From: PLOWO2-12-38-17 sp963709355
GTDB lineage: Bacteria; Planctomycetota; Brocadiia; Brocadiales; Brocadiaceae
Direction: 5' to 3'
NCBI GenBank assembly: GCA_963709355.1
Contig: CAVPVY010000005.1
Coordinates: 2,232,001-2,296,000 of the forward strand
DNA: 64,000 bases
Position 1 is the stretch's first letter. Each line of letters starts with the position of its first letter. A program made the position numbers and the translations under genes. The notes beneath the pieces are model-generated. The model saw only the letters and a list, made by a program, of their open reading frames with translations, was not told the origin of the DNA and did not search any database. Positions 25,151-34,021 of the stretch are shown piece by piece.

Positions 25151-26827
25151 TTAACCCCCTGATTTATTTATCTTAATGACACGACCGCCAAACAATTCCA
25201 ATGTCTTTTTAACCACTGGTTCAGAAAATGCTGGATTGTTTTCTGTTTTCTCTGAAGGGTCATGACTCGATACTTTATTTATTTCATTTTCTGCAGAATT
25301 GTCATTCTTTGCCAATACAAACCTTAACCTTACATCGCTCGATAATATCTCTTTTGCACACTGCTCTACAAGCCTCTTTTCTTCAATCTGACTGAGTCTC
25401 TGTGAATGGAAAGAATACTTACCTGGAAACCCAACCGTTATTTCCCCGTCTTTATACCCTAAAAATCGCCCTTCCCTTAATAACGAACCTGTTGATTTCT
25501 TCTTCTTTTGAACTGACAAAAGAATCTTTTCCCAGATATCCTTTTCATTCGAAGGCACCTCTGGTTTCTTATTTTCAATTTCTGCTGTTTTGTATTCTTC
25601 AGATACAGGTTCCGATATTGAGTCACGAACGTGCGTTTTCTGGGAAAACACAAGTTCACCAGTTTTTTCCGCAACATCGCTGCCAAAAAGCATGAGCTTA
25701 TTTTCCAGAGACGCAATCTTCTCAGTAATTTCATTTAACGAGCAAACCGATTCCATTCGGCACAGCTTAATCATAGCCATTTCAAGTAAAATGCGTTGTA
25801 ATAGAGAATCGGTCGTTCGCGTCCTTGTATCTGAAAGTATTTGAATCATGTACATTAAAGTGTCTGCAGAAAAAGACTTCCCGAATCTCTGTACTAAAGA
25901 AGTATTGAAATCAAACCACTTGGTTCCCTGACCACAGGAAGATGATATTAAAAGATCTCTAACACAGGAAAGTAGCTGATCTACAAATTCTACAGGCGTC
26001 TTTCCTTCGTTTAGGATTTCATCAAGGATCTTCAACGCCGAAATTACATCTTTTTTAACAAAGCTTTCAAAGATTCCAAGAATTTTATCTTCATCAATAC
26101 AACCAAGAACAAAATTTACATCCTCAGGAGTTATTTTATCCTTACAAAATGAAAGGAGCTGGTCCAGAACAGATTGAGAATCTCTTAAACCACCTTTTGC
26201 GCGTCTTGCAATCGAATTAAGCACGGAAGGGTCTACCTCCACCCCTTCAGACTTGCATATATCCTGAAGTCGTTTTTCTATGTCCTTGATTGAAATATTC
26301 TTGAAATCGAACCGCTGACATCTGGATTGAACAGTTTCGGGAAGGCGGTTAGCGGCAGTCGTAGCAAAAATAAATTTAACGTGGCCCGGTGGCTCCTCAA
26401 GGGTCTTAAGAAGAGCATTAAATGCTTCACGTGTAAGCATGTGTACTTCGTCAATGATATAAATTTTATAACGTGCACGTGACGGGGTATAATTAACATT
26501 TTGCCTGATATTCCTTACCTCATCAATTCCTCTATTAGACGCACCATCAATTTCTAACACGTCAATATCATTACCATCAGAAATACAATGACAGATATCA
26601 CAAACATTACATGGCGTTTCAGTTGGACCGTGCTGGCAATTCAACGCCTTGGATAAAATACGCGCAACCGATGTCTTGCCTACACCGCGTGGTCCTGCTA
26701 ATAAATATGCATGAGCCACCCTGTCAGAATGGATAGCATTCTTCAGAGTTGTTACTATAGCATCCTGACCAACAACATCTTCAAATGTTTGTGGACGATA
26801 TCTACGTGATAATACCAGATAAGACAT
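25151..26827 (-). CDS. dnaX: DNA polymerase III subunit gamma/tau
   Basis: 558 residues. AAA+ clamp-loader core: Walker A LLAGPRGVGKTSVARIL, zinc module with Cys in LNCQHGPTETPCNVCDIC, Walker B IYIIDEVHML, sensor region FIFATTAANRLPETVQSRCQ. The C-terminal half is charged and variable, as expected for the tau tail. A -35/-10 promoter lies just upstream and AAGGTGG precedes the ATG. I did not find a convincing A-run slippage site for a gamma form. It is the first protein gene after the SRP RNA. Confidence 0.96.
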   Translation of the reverse strand: MSYLVLSRRYRPQTFEDVVGQDAIVTTLKNAIHSDRVAHAYLLAGPRGVGKTSVARILSKALNCQHGPTETPCNVCDICHCISDGNDIDVLEIDGASNRGIDEVRNIRQNVNYTPSRARYKIYIIDEVHMLTREAFNALLKTLEEPPGHVKFIFATTAANRLPETVQSRCQRFDFKNISIKDIEKRLQDICKSEGVEVDPSVLNSIARRAKGGLRDSQSVLDQLLSFCKDKITPEDVNFVLGCIDEDKILGIFESFVKKDVISALKILDEILNEGKTPVEFVDQLLSCVRDLLISSSCGQGTKWFDFNTSLVQRFGKSFSADTLMYMIQILSDTRTRTTDSLLQRILLEMAMIKLCRMESVCSLNEITEKIASLENKLMLFGSDVAEKTGELVFSQKTHVRDSISEPVSEEYKTAEIENKKPEVPSNEKDIWEKILLSVQKKKKSTGSLLREGRFLGYKDGEITVGFPGKYSFHSQRLSQIEEKRLVEQCAKEILSSDVRLRFVLAKNDNSAENEINKVSSHDPSEKTENNPAFSEPVVKKTLELFGGRVIKINKSGG

Positions 26828-26858
26828 TAATAACCCACCTTATGAAATATATTAGGTA

Positions 26859-26887
26859 ATTATACTTTGTTATTTGAACTATATCAA
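26859..26887 (-). promoter_or_regulatory. dnaX promoter
   Basis: Minus strand TTGATA, 17-nt spacer, perfect TATAAT; expected start about 25 nt before the dnaX ATG, with the Shine-Dalgarno AAGGTGG in the leader. Confidence 0.6.
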
Positions 26888-26992
26888 CACACTTTCTAAA
26901 GATACCTTTATCAATAAAGAAATGAGAAAAAGTAAGTCGTGAGTTATAAAGGACTTGTAAAATTGAGGAGGAAAATAAACAAATGTAAATTA

Positions 26993-27270
26993 AATCGGCC
27001 GTGCACTTTTCTTCGTTGCCATTTCCAGTAGTTTATTTATGCAGTCAGCTCGGGCTAGATTTATCACGGCACATAAGGATAAATGCTTATGGCTGCTTGC
27101 TTCCGCATCTGACCAGGTTCACATCATCACTTATTGCATGAGATCCAGCCTTCATCGCTACTTACATAAATAATACTAATAGTCCTGGTCCCTCTAAAAA
27201 GCGATTGATCCTGCTGTAGCGGGTTGCAGGTTACAGGGAACCGCTAGCTCCCCATCTAGCACGGCCGATT
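26993..27270 (-). ncRNA. ffs: Signal recognition particle RNA, large type with Alu domain
   Basis: About 278 nt. The ends pair (AAATCGGCCGTGC with GCACGGCCGATTT). Near the 5' end GGGGAGCTAGCGGTTCCCTG and TGTAACCTGCAACC form the Alu part with the UGUAA motif. The apical domain IV reads CCTGGTCAGATGC, tetraloop GGAA, GCAAGCAGCC, the binding site for Ffh. It guides ribosomes making membrane proteins to FtsY. It starts 8 nt after tRNA-Ser(GGA), so the two are probably made from one transcript, and precedes dnaX. Most Gram-negative bacteria have only the short 4.5S form; this long form is Bacillus-like. Confidence 0.92.
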
Positions 27271-27278
27271 TATAAGAC

Positions 27279-27371
27279 TGGCGGAGAGGGCGGGAGTCGA
27301 ACCCGCGATACCGATTTTGTCGGTATACGCGCTTTCCAAGCGCGCTCATTCGGCCTCTCTGACACCTCTCC
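27279..27371 (-). tRNA. tRNA-Ser(GGA)
   Basis: 93 nt with a long variable arm, as expected for serine. Anticodon loop TTGGAAA gives anticodon GGA. Acceptor GGAGAGG pairs with CCTCTCC, and CCA is encoded. T-arm GGTTCGACTCC is present. Confidence 0.95.
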
Positions 27372-27465
27372 ATGTATATATTATGAAAAATAAAAATTGC
27401 AAGATTTTGAATTTCATCGCTTGTTTTTCAATTTAAATTTTCATTTTGCACTGCTAAACAGTTAC

Positions 27466-27557
27466 TGGCGGAGAGGGTGGGATTCGAACCCACGTCCCAC
27501 TGTTAGGCGGGAAACGGTTTTCGAGACCGTCCCGATCAACCACTCTGGCACCTCTCC
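27466..27557 (-). tRNA. tRNA-Ser(CGA)
   Basis: 92 nt, long variable arm. Anticodon loop CTCGAAA gives anticodon CGA. Acceptor GGAGAGG/CCTCTCC, encoded CCA and T-arm GGTTCGAATCC. It shares its acceptor stem with the neighbouring tRNA-Ser(GGA). Confidence 0.95.
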
Positions 27558-27594
27558 GGCTTCTTAAATGTTCAGGAATTTAAAACTATTGTTC

Positions 27595-27685
27595 CTCCCC
27601 ATTGATGGGGGAGGCTCGGTGGGGGGTGAAAGAAAAAGCTACGCACCCTCCCTTTGTCCCTCCCATCAAGGGAGGGATTATCTTT
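27595..27685. repeat. Palindromic intergenic repeat (cctccc..gggagg)
   Basis: CCTCCCCATTGATGGGGGAGG and, further on, CCCTCCCATCAAGGGAGGG form two hairpins around GGGGGGTGAAAGAAAAAGC. It lies downstream of tadA. It resembles, in type, the G/C-rich repeat found inside three coding frames of the defence island. Confidence 0.55.
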
Positions 27686-27722
27686 AATTCATGTAGTCGC
27701 CGAAGGCGATCTAATTTAATAG

Positions 27723-28190
27723 TTACTTCGTACGGCAGTTTTCTAAAAAAAATTTTTGTAATACAACCTTACACTCTTCCGCAAGTATATTCGGTATTAC
27801 TTCAAGACGGTGATTAAACTTTGGCTCCTGGACAATATTCATCACCGAAATACATGCACCTGCCTTTTTATCCACAGTCCCAAAAACCAGGGTATCAATC
27901 CTCGACTGCACCAGGGCTCCGGCGCACATTGCGCAAGGTTCCAGGGTAACATACATAGTTGTTCCTGTTAACCGCCAGTTTTGTAAATATTCCGCAGCCT
28001 GCGTTATTGCTATCATCTCTGCATGGGCAGTGGGATCATTGAGTAATTCCCGTTGATTATGCGCACGTGCTATAATACGATTTTCATAGACGATTACAGC
28101 GCCAACAGGCACATCGTCCTTGTCCATAGCCTTTGTCGCCTCGACAATTGCCTGCCTCATGAAATGTTCATGTCTTTGTATATCTTCCAT
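27723..28190 (-). CDS. tadA: tRNA-specific adenosine deaminase
   Basis: 155 residues from the ATG at 28190 (MEDIQRHEHFMRQAI); the frame stays open further upstream, but that part overlaps the tRNA-Arg gene, so the inner start is chosen. Zinc deaminase motifs: HAEM in DPTAHAEMIAI and PCAMCAGAL, with the FGTVDKKAGA segment typical of TadA. It converts A34 of tRNA-Arg(ACG) to inosine so that one tRNA reads CGU, CGC and CGA. The gene for that tRNA lies directly upstream on the same strand, about 22 nt away. Confidence 0.93.
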   Translation of the reverse strand: MEDIQRHEHFMRQAIVEATKAMDKDDVPVGAVIVYENRIIARAHNQRELLNDPTAHAEMIAITQAAEYLQNWRLTGTTMYVTLEPCAMCAGALVQSRIDTLVFGTVDKKAGACISVMNIVQEPKFNHRLEVIPNILAEECKVVLQKFFLENCRTK

Positions 28191-28212
28191 AACACTATGT
28201 AAAAATGAAAAA

Positions 28213-28286
28213 CGCGCCCAGGAGGATTTGAACCTCCAACCTCCGGATTCGTAGTCCGTGACTCTATCCAATTGAGCTATGGGCGC
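28213..28286 (-). tRNA. tRNA-Arg(ACG)
   Basis: 74 nt. Acceptor GCGCCCA pairs with TGGGCGC, discriminator G; CCA is not encoded and a T-run follows. Anticodon loop CTACGAA gives ACG, to be edited to ICG by TadA, encoded next door. D-arm AGCTCAATTGGATAGAG and T-arm GGTTCAAATCC are normal. Confidence 0.95.
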
Positions 28287-28410
28287 ACTTTATTTTTTCA
28301 AGGAAAACCAGCCCATTATATTGTCCAAAACACCATCCAAAACCTTAAATAGCGGATTATTTAATTTCGGAATTGCCATTACTGGTGGGCTTGTAAATTA
28401 ACAGTTAAAA

Positions 28411-28439
28411 AGTATAAGCATATCAAAGGTTATTGTCAA
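28411..28439 (-). promoter_or_regulatory. Promoter upstream of tRNA-Arg-tadA
   Basis: Minus strand perfect TTGACA, 17-nt spacer, TATACT (5 of 6). Transcription would begin near 28404, about 118 nt before the tRNA-Arg, and could run on into tadA. Confidence 0.6.
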
Positions 28440-28564
28440 GGTATAATCCATTGGCCATGGTGCACATATTGTTAGAAATTTCCATCTAAAGGATTTATTC
28501 CTCTTTACTTATTCTGCCCTGTTACTCCTTTTGGTTTAAATGAATTTTGTGTGTTCAAACCAAG

Positions 28565-31267
28565 TCAACTATCTTGATATTCATACTTCATCGCCAGCGC
28601 TAAAAAGCTCATGTTTACCATTACCGCATTATGTGGAATTAAAACATATTTCCAGGGTTTCCCTCTATTGGGAATGGTAAAATCAGTAGCATACTTACAA
28701 TACTCTAAGGCTGCCTGGGCTTTTTCCTGAACATCTGCCGATTCTATATCCATCTCTTTCTTCGTTTCTATAAGATAAATAGCCTCTTTTGTTTCCACTA
28801 CAAAATCAGGGTTGTATTGCCGAGAATTGTGCTTCCAGTATATGTGGAATTGATTAGATGCAGGTCTTAGCCACTTAAGAACTGCTCTGTCCTGCTCTAA
28901 TATAACAGCAAAGTCTTTTTCAGTTTTAGAATCGAACTTATACAGATTATGATATGCCTTTCTAAAACCACTAAATACCTTATTGGGAATGGCATTGGTT
29001 GGAGTGATTGTCTCAGTAAAATGATGAATGCTGTCTTTCGTATATTTTGAAAAATTATGTTCTTCTATTCTTGTAAAAGGCTTAACCATTGGTTTTTCAT
29101 AGCTTGGCGCTTCAAAGTAAAAATGTTGCATTAACTGTGAATAAATATAACTTCCAATCTCTTTTTTATTATACTGAACGACATTCATCAATTTGTCGTC
29201 ATCAAGGTACGTCCTGAATTTTTCAATTGCCTGACGGGTTAATCTAAAAAGCAAATCAGATTGTTCGTCATAATCTATTTCAGGGTAATTCATGAGTTCA
29301 TTAACAATGATATTTTCTGGACTGTCGTGTATTCCTCTGCCCTTCCCGCTTATAATATCAACACTGTTTTCCTGTTCACGAAGCTTTTTTATCAGAATTT
29401 CCTCTGATACCGGTTGGTAATTGAGATTCCTGGTATCAAGGTCAAAGTCCTTAAAACCCGACCTTATTTCATTGCTTTGCTGAATAGTAATTCTTGGAAT
29501 TTCTATAATGTTCTGCACAAAATCATGTACCACTGCTTCATAAACGTCCTCAACTTCTTTTATCATTTCCGCGGCAAATAACCTTTTCTGTGGTGAACTA
29601 AAAATATTTTGTTTTATCTTTTCTACTGCTATTTGTTTGATTTCTGTCTTGGTCAACTCATTGACATTCGTTACCGCATTATTGAGTTCTGGAAGTGTTG
29701 AAAGGATGGTCTTTCTGAGTTCTAAATTAATCTGAGCTTTTTGCTGGCTTTCAGGTTCAGCAATAAGCTTAATCTTCCTTTGCTCTTCTTCAAATTTTTG
29801 TTCAATGTTTGAAATGGAGGTAATGACCTCTTTTTGCTGACTTATTTCCTGTGGATCAATTTCTATAATATTCTGCCTTTTAATAATAGAATCGGGTTGA
29901 TTGGCTGCGTCAATTATTTCCTGAAATTTATCATGGGCTACAATCGTAAGCTTATCCACTTTATCAACACTAGTTCTTTTTCCATACGGCAAGCGTAAAC
30001 CCCTGCCAATAGTCTGTTCTCTCAAAGTCATGGATGTAGCCGTTCTTAAGGGAATAATCGTATAGAGATTGGTAACGTCCCAGCCTTCTTTGAGCATATT
30101 CACATGAATTACGATTTCTATTTTATTATCAGGGTTTTCTAACGAAATGAGCTTTTCGATATTTTCTTCTTTTTCTTCCCCTGATTGGTTCGAATGGATT
30201 TCCATTACCTTATCGGCGTAATTACCTTCAAAGAATGCGTTTGAAATGATCAAATGCTTTAATCTGCCGGCATGGGTTGTATCCTGGGAAACAATCAGCA
30301 CAAAAGGCTTTACAGGTTTTACCTTATTATCCCGCGCATAAATATCCAAAGCCACTTTCGTGTCTTCGTGGATACGAATACCGTCTTCCAGTTTTATCCT
30401 GTCCAGTTCATCCGCAGAATATTGGAAAGGGTCAAAGTCTTTGCGGGTTGCCACTGCTGGCTCTTTCACAAAACCGTCTTGAATAGCCTTAGCTAATGAA
30501 TATTCATACACGACATTTTTAAACTTAATAGCCCCTCCGCTTCGCTCAATTTGGGGTGTTGCTGTAAGTTCTAATCCTAAAATGGGGTTTAGTTCGTTAA
30601 TAACCTGCATTCCCCTGTCTGCACGGTAGTGATGTGATTCGTCCATCAGCAAAACCAGATCATCAAGACTTGAAAGGTAATTAAAATAAGAATCTCCCAG
30701 GTATTCTGAAAGCCTTTTGATACGAGGAAGTTTACCACCCTTTGTCTCGGCATTTATCTTGGAAATATTAAAAACATTGATATGTACCTCTGATTTAAAA
30801 ATGTCCGTTTTGTAAGTGGTATTATAAGTATCTCCTGTAATAATACGCGGTTGTCTGTGAACAAACTCACCGATACCCTGAAATACATATTTTGGACTGG
30901 TGGAATTGGAGAAATCTTCAATCAACTTGTTATAAATGGTGATATTGGGAGCCAGAATGAAAAAGTTTTTAATGCCTTTTGTCAGATACAGGTAAACTAC
31001 AAATGCACCCATAAGTCGGGTCTTACCAACCCCAGTGGCCAACGAAAAACAGATTGATGGGAAATTTCTCTCAAAGTCAGTACAAGTAGGATAGGCGCTT
31101 TTGACTATCTCCAGTTCAGAACTTAAAGTATTCCCCTCTTGAGAGTGGTCAGGGGTGTGTTTCTTCAAAGTTAATCTATCAGTCAACTCTGCCAGTATAT
31201 TCAGGCTGTCTGCCTGCGGCGGACGAAGGCTTAAGCGATTTTTAATTGATTGAGCTATCCGGTTCAT
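28565..31267 (-). CDS. Type III restriction-like Res subunit (DEAD-family helicase-nuclease), system 1
   Basis: 900 residues. Superfamily 2 motor: Walker A SLATGVGKTRLM near residue 75, Walker B LLMDESHHYRAD, and motif VI region REQTIGRGLRLPYGKR. Near the C-terminus YNPDFVVETKEAIYLIETKKE (shown up to its E-x-K) is a PD-(D/E)xK nuclease pattern. With Mod it would cut unmodified DNA after ATP-driven movement. It is the last gene of the OLD-Mod-Fic-Res unit, 19 nt after fic. Residues 37-46 (HTPDHSQEGN) come from an inserted DNA repeat. The closest analogues are type III Res proteins; specificity unknown. Confidence 0.88.
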   Translation of the reverse strand: MNRIAQSIKNRLSLRPPQADSLNILAELTDRLTLKKHTPDHSQEGNTLSSELEIVKSAYPTCTDFERNFPSICFSLATGVGKTRLMGAFVVYLYLTKGIKNFFILAPNITIYNKLIEDFSNSTSPKYVFQGIGEFVHRQPRIITGDTYNTTYKTDIFKSEVHINVFNISKINAETKGGKLPRIKRLSEYLGDSYFNYLSSLDDLVLLMDESHHYRADRGMQVINELNPILGLELTATPQIERSGGAIKFKNVVYEYSLAKAIQDGFVKEPAVATRKDFDPFQYSADELDRIKLEDGIRIHEDTKVALDIYARDNKVKPVKPFVLIVSQDTTHAGRLKHLIISNAFFEGNYADKVMEIHSNQSGEEKEENIEKLISLENPDNKIEIVIHVNMLKEGWDVTNLYTIIPLRTATSMTLREQTIGRGLRLPYGKRTSVDKVDKLTIVAHDKFQEIIDAANQPDSIIKRQNIIEIDPQEISQQKEVITSISNIEQKFEEEQRKIKLIAEPESQQKAQINLELRKTILSTLPELNNAVTNVNELTKTEIKQIAVEKIKQNIFSSPQKRLFAAEMIKEVEDVYEAVVHDFVQNIIEIPRITIQQSNEIRSGFKDFDLDTRNLNYQPVSEEILIKKLREQENSVDIISGKGRGIHDSPENIIVNELMNYPEIDYDEQSDLLFRLTRQAIEKFRTYLDDDKLMNVVQYNKKEIGSYIYSQLMQHFYFEAPSYEKPMVKPFTRIEEHNFSKYTKDSIHHFTETITPTNAIPNKVFSGFRKAYHNLYKFDSKTEKDFAVILEQDRAVLKWLRPASNQFHIYWKHNSRQYNPDFVVETKEAIYLIETKKEMDIESADVQEKAQAALEYCKYATDFTIPNRGKPWKYVLIPHNAVMVNMSFLALAMKYEYQDS
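31131..31162. repeat. G/C-rich repeat inside the Res frame
   Basis: TTCCCCTCTTGAGAGTGGTC followed by AGGGGTGTG, read on the minus strand as HTPDHSQEGN. Nearly the same sequence lies inside mod at 33889-33918. Confidence 0.65.
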
Positions 31268-31286
31268 TTAGTTATTACACTCATTA

Positions 31287-32348
31287 TTACCCTCTTTTAG
31301 AGGTAGTACCCTTTTTCTTCCATAGTGCGCCCGGGCCTCGCCCGATACATTCAACCACGCCGTCTTTCCGCATAGCTTTAAGCACTGTTCGTATCATATC
31401 GCGGCTGACAGCAGGACATTTCTTCTCTATATCTGCAACGGTAAAGTCCCTGTCAATGGCATGAACAGCGTGATGCACCATCTCTGTTTTAGAACCCCGC
31501 GGGCTTCCTACGGAACCGGCTCTCTCTTCAAACTCCTTATATGCAGTTTTAAGAATGGATAGCACAAAATTCAAATACGGCCATGGACCATGTTTGCCCT
31601 CATGCCAGCCTTTGGAACTTTCCGCAAGGGTTTCATAATATCGTTGCTTATTATCTTCAATAATGCGCTCAAGACTAATATAACGGCCTACTTCATAACC
31701 AAGGTGATAACACTGCAAAAGCATAAGCAAACGTGATACCCTTCCGTTGCCGTCACGGAATGGATGCACGCATAGAAAATCCAGATTGAACGCCGCCATC
31801 GCAATTAATGGATGCGTCCAGCGTTCTTTAATGCAATCCTGCCACGCCTTTACCAGTAACTTCATATATCGCGGGGTTGCGTTCACAGTCACCGTTTTAA
31901 AGCGAATACGCACCCTCCCGTCGGGATACCGTTCTATGATGTCGCTGTCTCTGCTTTTATACTCCCCTGCATCGCCTATGCCGCCCCGTGCCAACCGGTG
32001 CAGTTTGCGAATGGTGTCTTCCGACACTGCAAGGGAACTGGACTTCGTATGGAGCAGTTCAAGCGCGTTACGATAACCGCGCACCTCTTCTTCGTCCCTG
32101 TCCCGTAAATGCGCCCTGCCGAATACCACTTCCTTTACCCTCGTGGGGTCAATAGTAACGCCTTCAATCCTGTTGGAAGACACCGCGCTCTCTATGATGG
32201 CATGTTCTTTCAGCGCCTTCAGCTTCTGCGGCGCCTGCCGTGCATAAAGCTCCTGCTTGCCAAGATACTCTCCAAGATCGGCAAGATACCATGCCGTACT
32301 CTGCGGTACAGATTGCGCGGCCGATTCAAAAAACAGAAGCGTCTTCAT
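31287..32348 (-). CDS. Fic-family protein (AMPylase-type)
   Basis: 353 residues. The catalytic Fic motif HPFRDGNGRVSRLL lies at about 203-216. An N-terminal inhibitory-helix motif (SSNRIEGV, near residue 58) matches class II Fic proteins, which restrain themselves until triggered. The C-terminal third is a predicted winged helix (FTVADIEKKCPAVSRDMIRT), suggesting DNA binding. Fic enzymes transfer AMP or other phosphates to protein hydroxyls, and several act as toxins. It overlaps mod by 4 nt, so it is translationally coupled into the restriction-modification operon. A role as regulator or back-up toxin is inference. Confidence 0.9.
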   Translation of the reverse strand: MKTLLFFESAAQSVPQSTAWYLADLGEYLGKQELYARQAPQKLKALKEHAIIESAVSSNRIEGVTIDPTRVKEVVFGRAHLRDRDEEEVRGYRNALELLHTKSSSLAVSEDTIRKLHRLARGGIGDAGEYKSRDSDIIERYPDGRVRIRFKTVTVNATPRYMKLLVKAWQDCIKERWTHPLIAMAAFNLDFLCVHPFRDGNGRVSRLLMLLQCYHLGYEVGRYISLERIIEDNKQRYYETLAESSKGWHEGKHGPWPYLNFVLSILKTAYKEFEERAGSVGSPRGSKTEMVHHAVHAIDRDFTVADIEKKCPAVSRDMIRTVLKAMRKDGVVECIGRGPGALWKKKGTTSKRG

Positions 32349-34021
32349 ATTTTGCTATCCTCATCAAACAGCGGCAAATTCCTTACAGACCGTTTTGGTT
32401 TCTTAGACGCCGTTTTCGTATCAGGAAGTGGTTCGGATTCTGCCGTGTCAGCTTCAACCGGCAAATTGATAATATTTAGGCTATAATCTTCCTTCCCAAA
32501 TTCACACCTGCCAAGCAACATCTTGGGAATCTTTTTTATGGTAATAGCAGCGTAACGATTTTCGCAAGCCTCTTGAAAAGATTTACAACAAATCAGAAGG
32601 CTCTCGTCCGGTTTCATTTCTTCGTAAATCTTATCCAGAGACTGTACCGTAACAAACTTTGTAGTAATAAAAATATAATCCTTTTCAGTAGAACGGCCTT
32701 GTTTCCAGTAAATATGCTCATCAGGGCAGTATCTAAAACCTTCGTGTTTTGCCATAGCTGCGGCAAGCATGTTGGCATTATAACGTTCGTCAATAATCCA
32801 GTTGTCGTGCTTGTCCTTTTTCAGCAAACTTGGGGCTAAATAGTAATACTTGAAGCCACCGCCTCCCTGCCAGTTCACAGCCTTTGATATGCCACCTTGA
32901 TCCGTGCCATCAACGACCTTCCTCAACCGCGGCAGGCAGTGGGTATGACAATGCTCGCCCAGTTCTATCCCTATCCATCTGCGTCCCATCTTATGGGCAA
33001 CAGCGGCAGTTGTGCCTGAACCGAGGAAGGAATCAAGAACCCAGTCGCCAGAGTTAGTGGCTAAAGTGAGAATGCGTTGGATTAAACGCTCTGGTTTAGG
33101 GGTGGTAAATACATCGTCACTATTAAATGATAGGGCCTCCTTTTTTGCTTCCTGATTATCTCCGACTTCTTCCCTAAACCATATTGTTTTTGAAACAGAA
33201 CCTTGTTGTACTTCAGATAAAAATCTTTTTATTGCAGGAACGCTGTTACCATTTGTCCCAAACCATATTCTGTTGTCTTTTACATACTCCTCAAATCGTT
33301 GTTTAGATAATCGCCAGCACGAACTGCCAGGCGGATTAACTATACGACCAGATGGCGTTGTAATCGGATAATCATAAGTTGCGCTGTATGTTTTAACGTC
33401 AAGCCCACTCGATTTCCATGGACCACGTGGGTCATTATCGGGATTTTTGTAGCGTGCATTCATCTCTTCTGTTCTCAGCAGAAGATTGGGTCTCCAAATC
33501 TCCTTGTTTTTTGCATACACTAAGATATGGTCATGGCTGTCAGAAAGCCATTTTGCATCATTTTGAGGCGAATATTTCTTTTCCCATATCACATTATTTA
33601 CAAAATTCTTCCTTCCGAATATCTCATCACAAAGCACTTTTAGGTAATGGCATTCATCATCGTCAATGAAAATCCATAGTGTTCCATCTTCACGCAACAG
33701 TTTGTGTATTATTTCGATTCGCGGTTTCATCAGACTCAGCCATACTGAATGCTCAAGCCCGTCATCATAATGCTCAAATGCATTGCCTGTATTATACGGT
33801 GGGTCAATGCAAGCGCACTTAATCTCTCCTGCAAAATCCTGCTCAAGGGCTTTCAGCGCAAGGAGATTATCACCATAGATAAGCATATTCCCCTCTTGAG
33901 AGGGGCGAGGGGTGTGTCCGTAAGACTTTTCCGGGTCTTCAATCAATATGCGCGGTTCCAGCCTCGGCTGGTTATCCTTGCCTATCCATGTGAGTTCAAG
34001 TTTGGTCTTGTAATTTGCCAT
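32345..34021 (-). CDS. Type III-like Mod DNA adenine methyltransferase, system 1
   Basis: 558 residues. Beta-class N6-adenine methyltransferase order: catalytic DPPYNTG near residue 74, then the SAM-binding FLGSGTTAAVA near 328. Target recognition is presumably the region between and after. It protects sites from Res and gives the pair its specificity. The start LELTWIGKDNQPRLEPRIL is conserved in this family. Residues 36-45 (HTPRPSQEGN) are an insertion relative to the second Mod at 45 kb and derive from a DNA repeat. The gene overlaps the OLD gene by 1 nt and fic by 4 nt. Confidence 0.9.
   Translation of the reverse strand: MANYKTKLELTWIGKDNQPRLEPRILIEDPEKSYGHTPRPSQEGNMLIYGDNLLALKALEQDFAGEIKCACIDPPYNTGNAFEHYDDGLEHSVWLSLMKPRIEIIHKLLREDGTLWIFIDDDECHYLKVLCDEIFGRKNFVNNVIWEKKYSPQNDAKWLSDSHDHILVYAKNKEIWRPNLLLRTEEMNARYKNPDNDPRGPWKSSGLDVKTYSATYDYPITTPSGRIVNPPGSSCWRLSKQRFEEYVKDNRIWFGTNGNSVPAIKRFLSEVQQGSVSKTIWFREEVGDNQEAKKEALSFNSDDVFTTPKPERLIQRILTLATNSGDWVLDSFLGSGTTAAVAHKMGRRWIGIELGEHCHTHCLPRLRKVVDGTDQGGISKAVNWQGGGGFKYYYLAPSLLKKDKHDNWIIDERYNANMLAAAMAKHEGFRYCPDEHIYWKQGRSTEKDYIFITTKFVTVQSLDKIYEEMKPDESLLICCKSFQEACENRYAAITIKKIPKMLLGRCEFGKEDYSLNIINLPVEADTAESEPLPDTKTASKKPKRSVRNLPLFDEDSKI
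33889..33918. repeat. G/C-rich repeat inside the mod frame
   Basis: TTCCCCTCTTGAGAGGGGCG then AGGGGTGTG, an imperfect palindrome, encoding HTPRPSQEGN on the minus strand. The paralogous Mod at 45.1 kb lacks it. Confidence 0.65.

Noticed and set aside
25450..25520. dnaX programmed frameshift site
   Set aside because: The coding strand has an A/G-rich stretch (lysine codons) but no classic A-AAA-AAG heptamer with a nearby stem.
28141..28271. Upstream extension of tadA into the tRNA-Arg gene
   Set aside because: The extra codons would be translated from tRNA sequence; the ATG at 28190 gives the normal TadA length.
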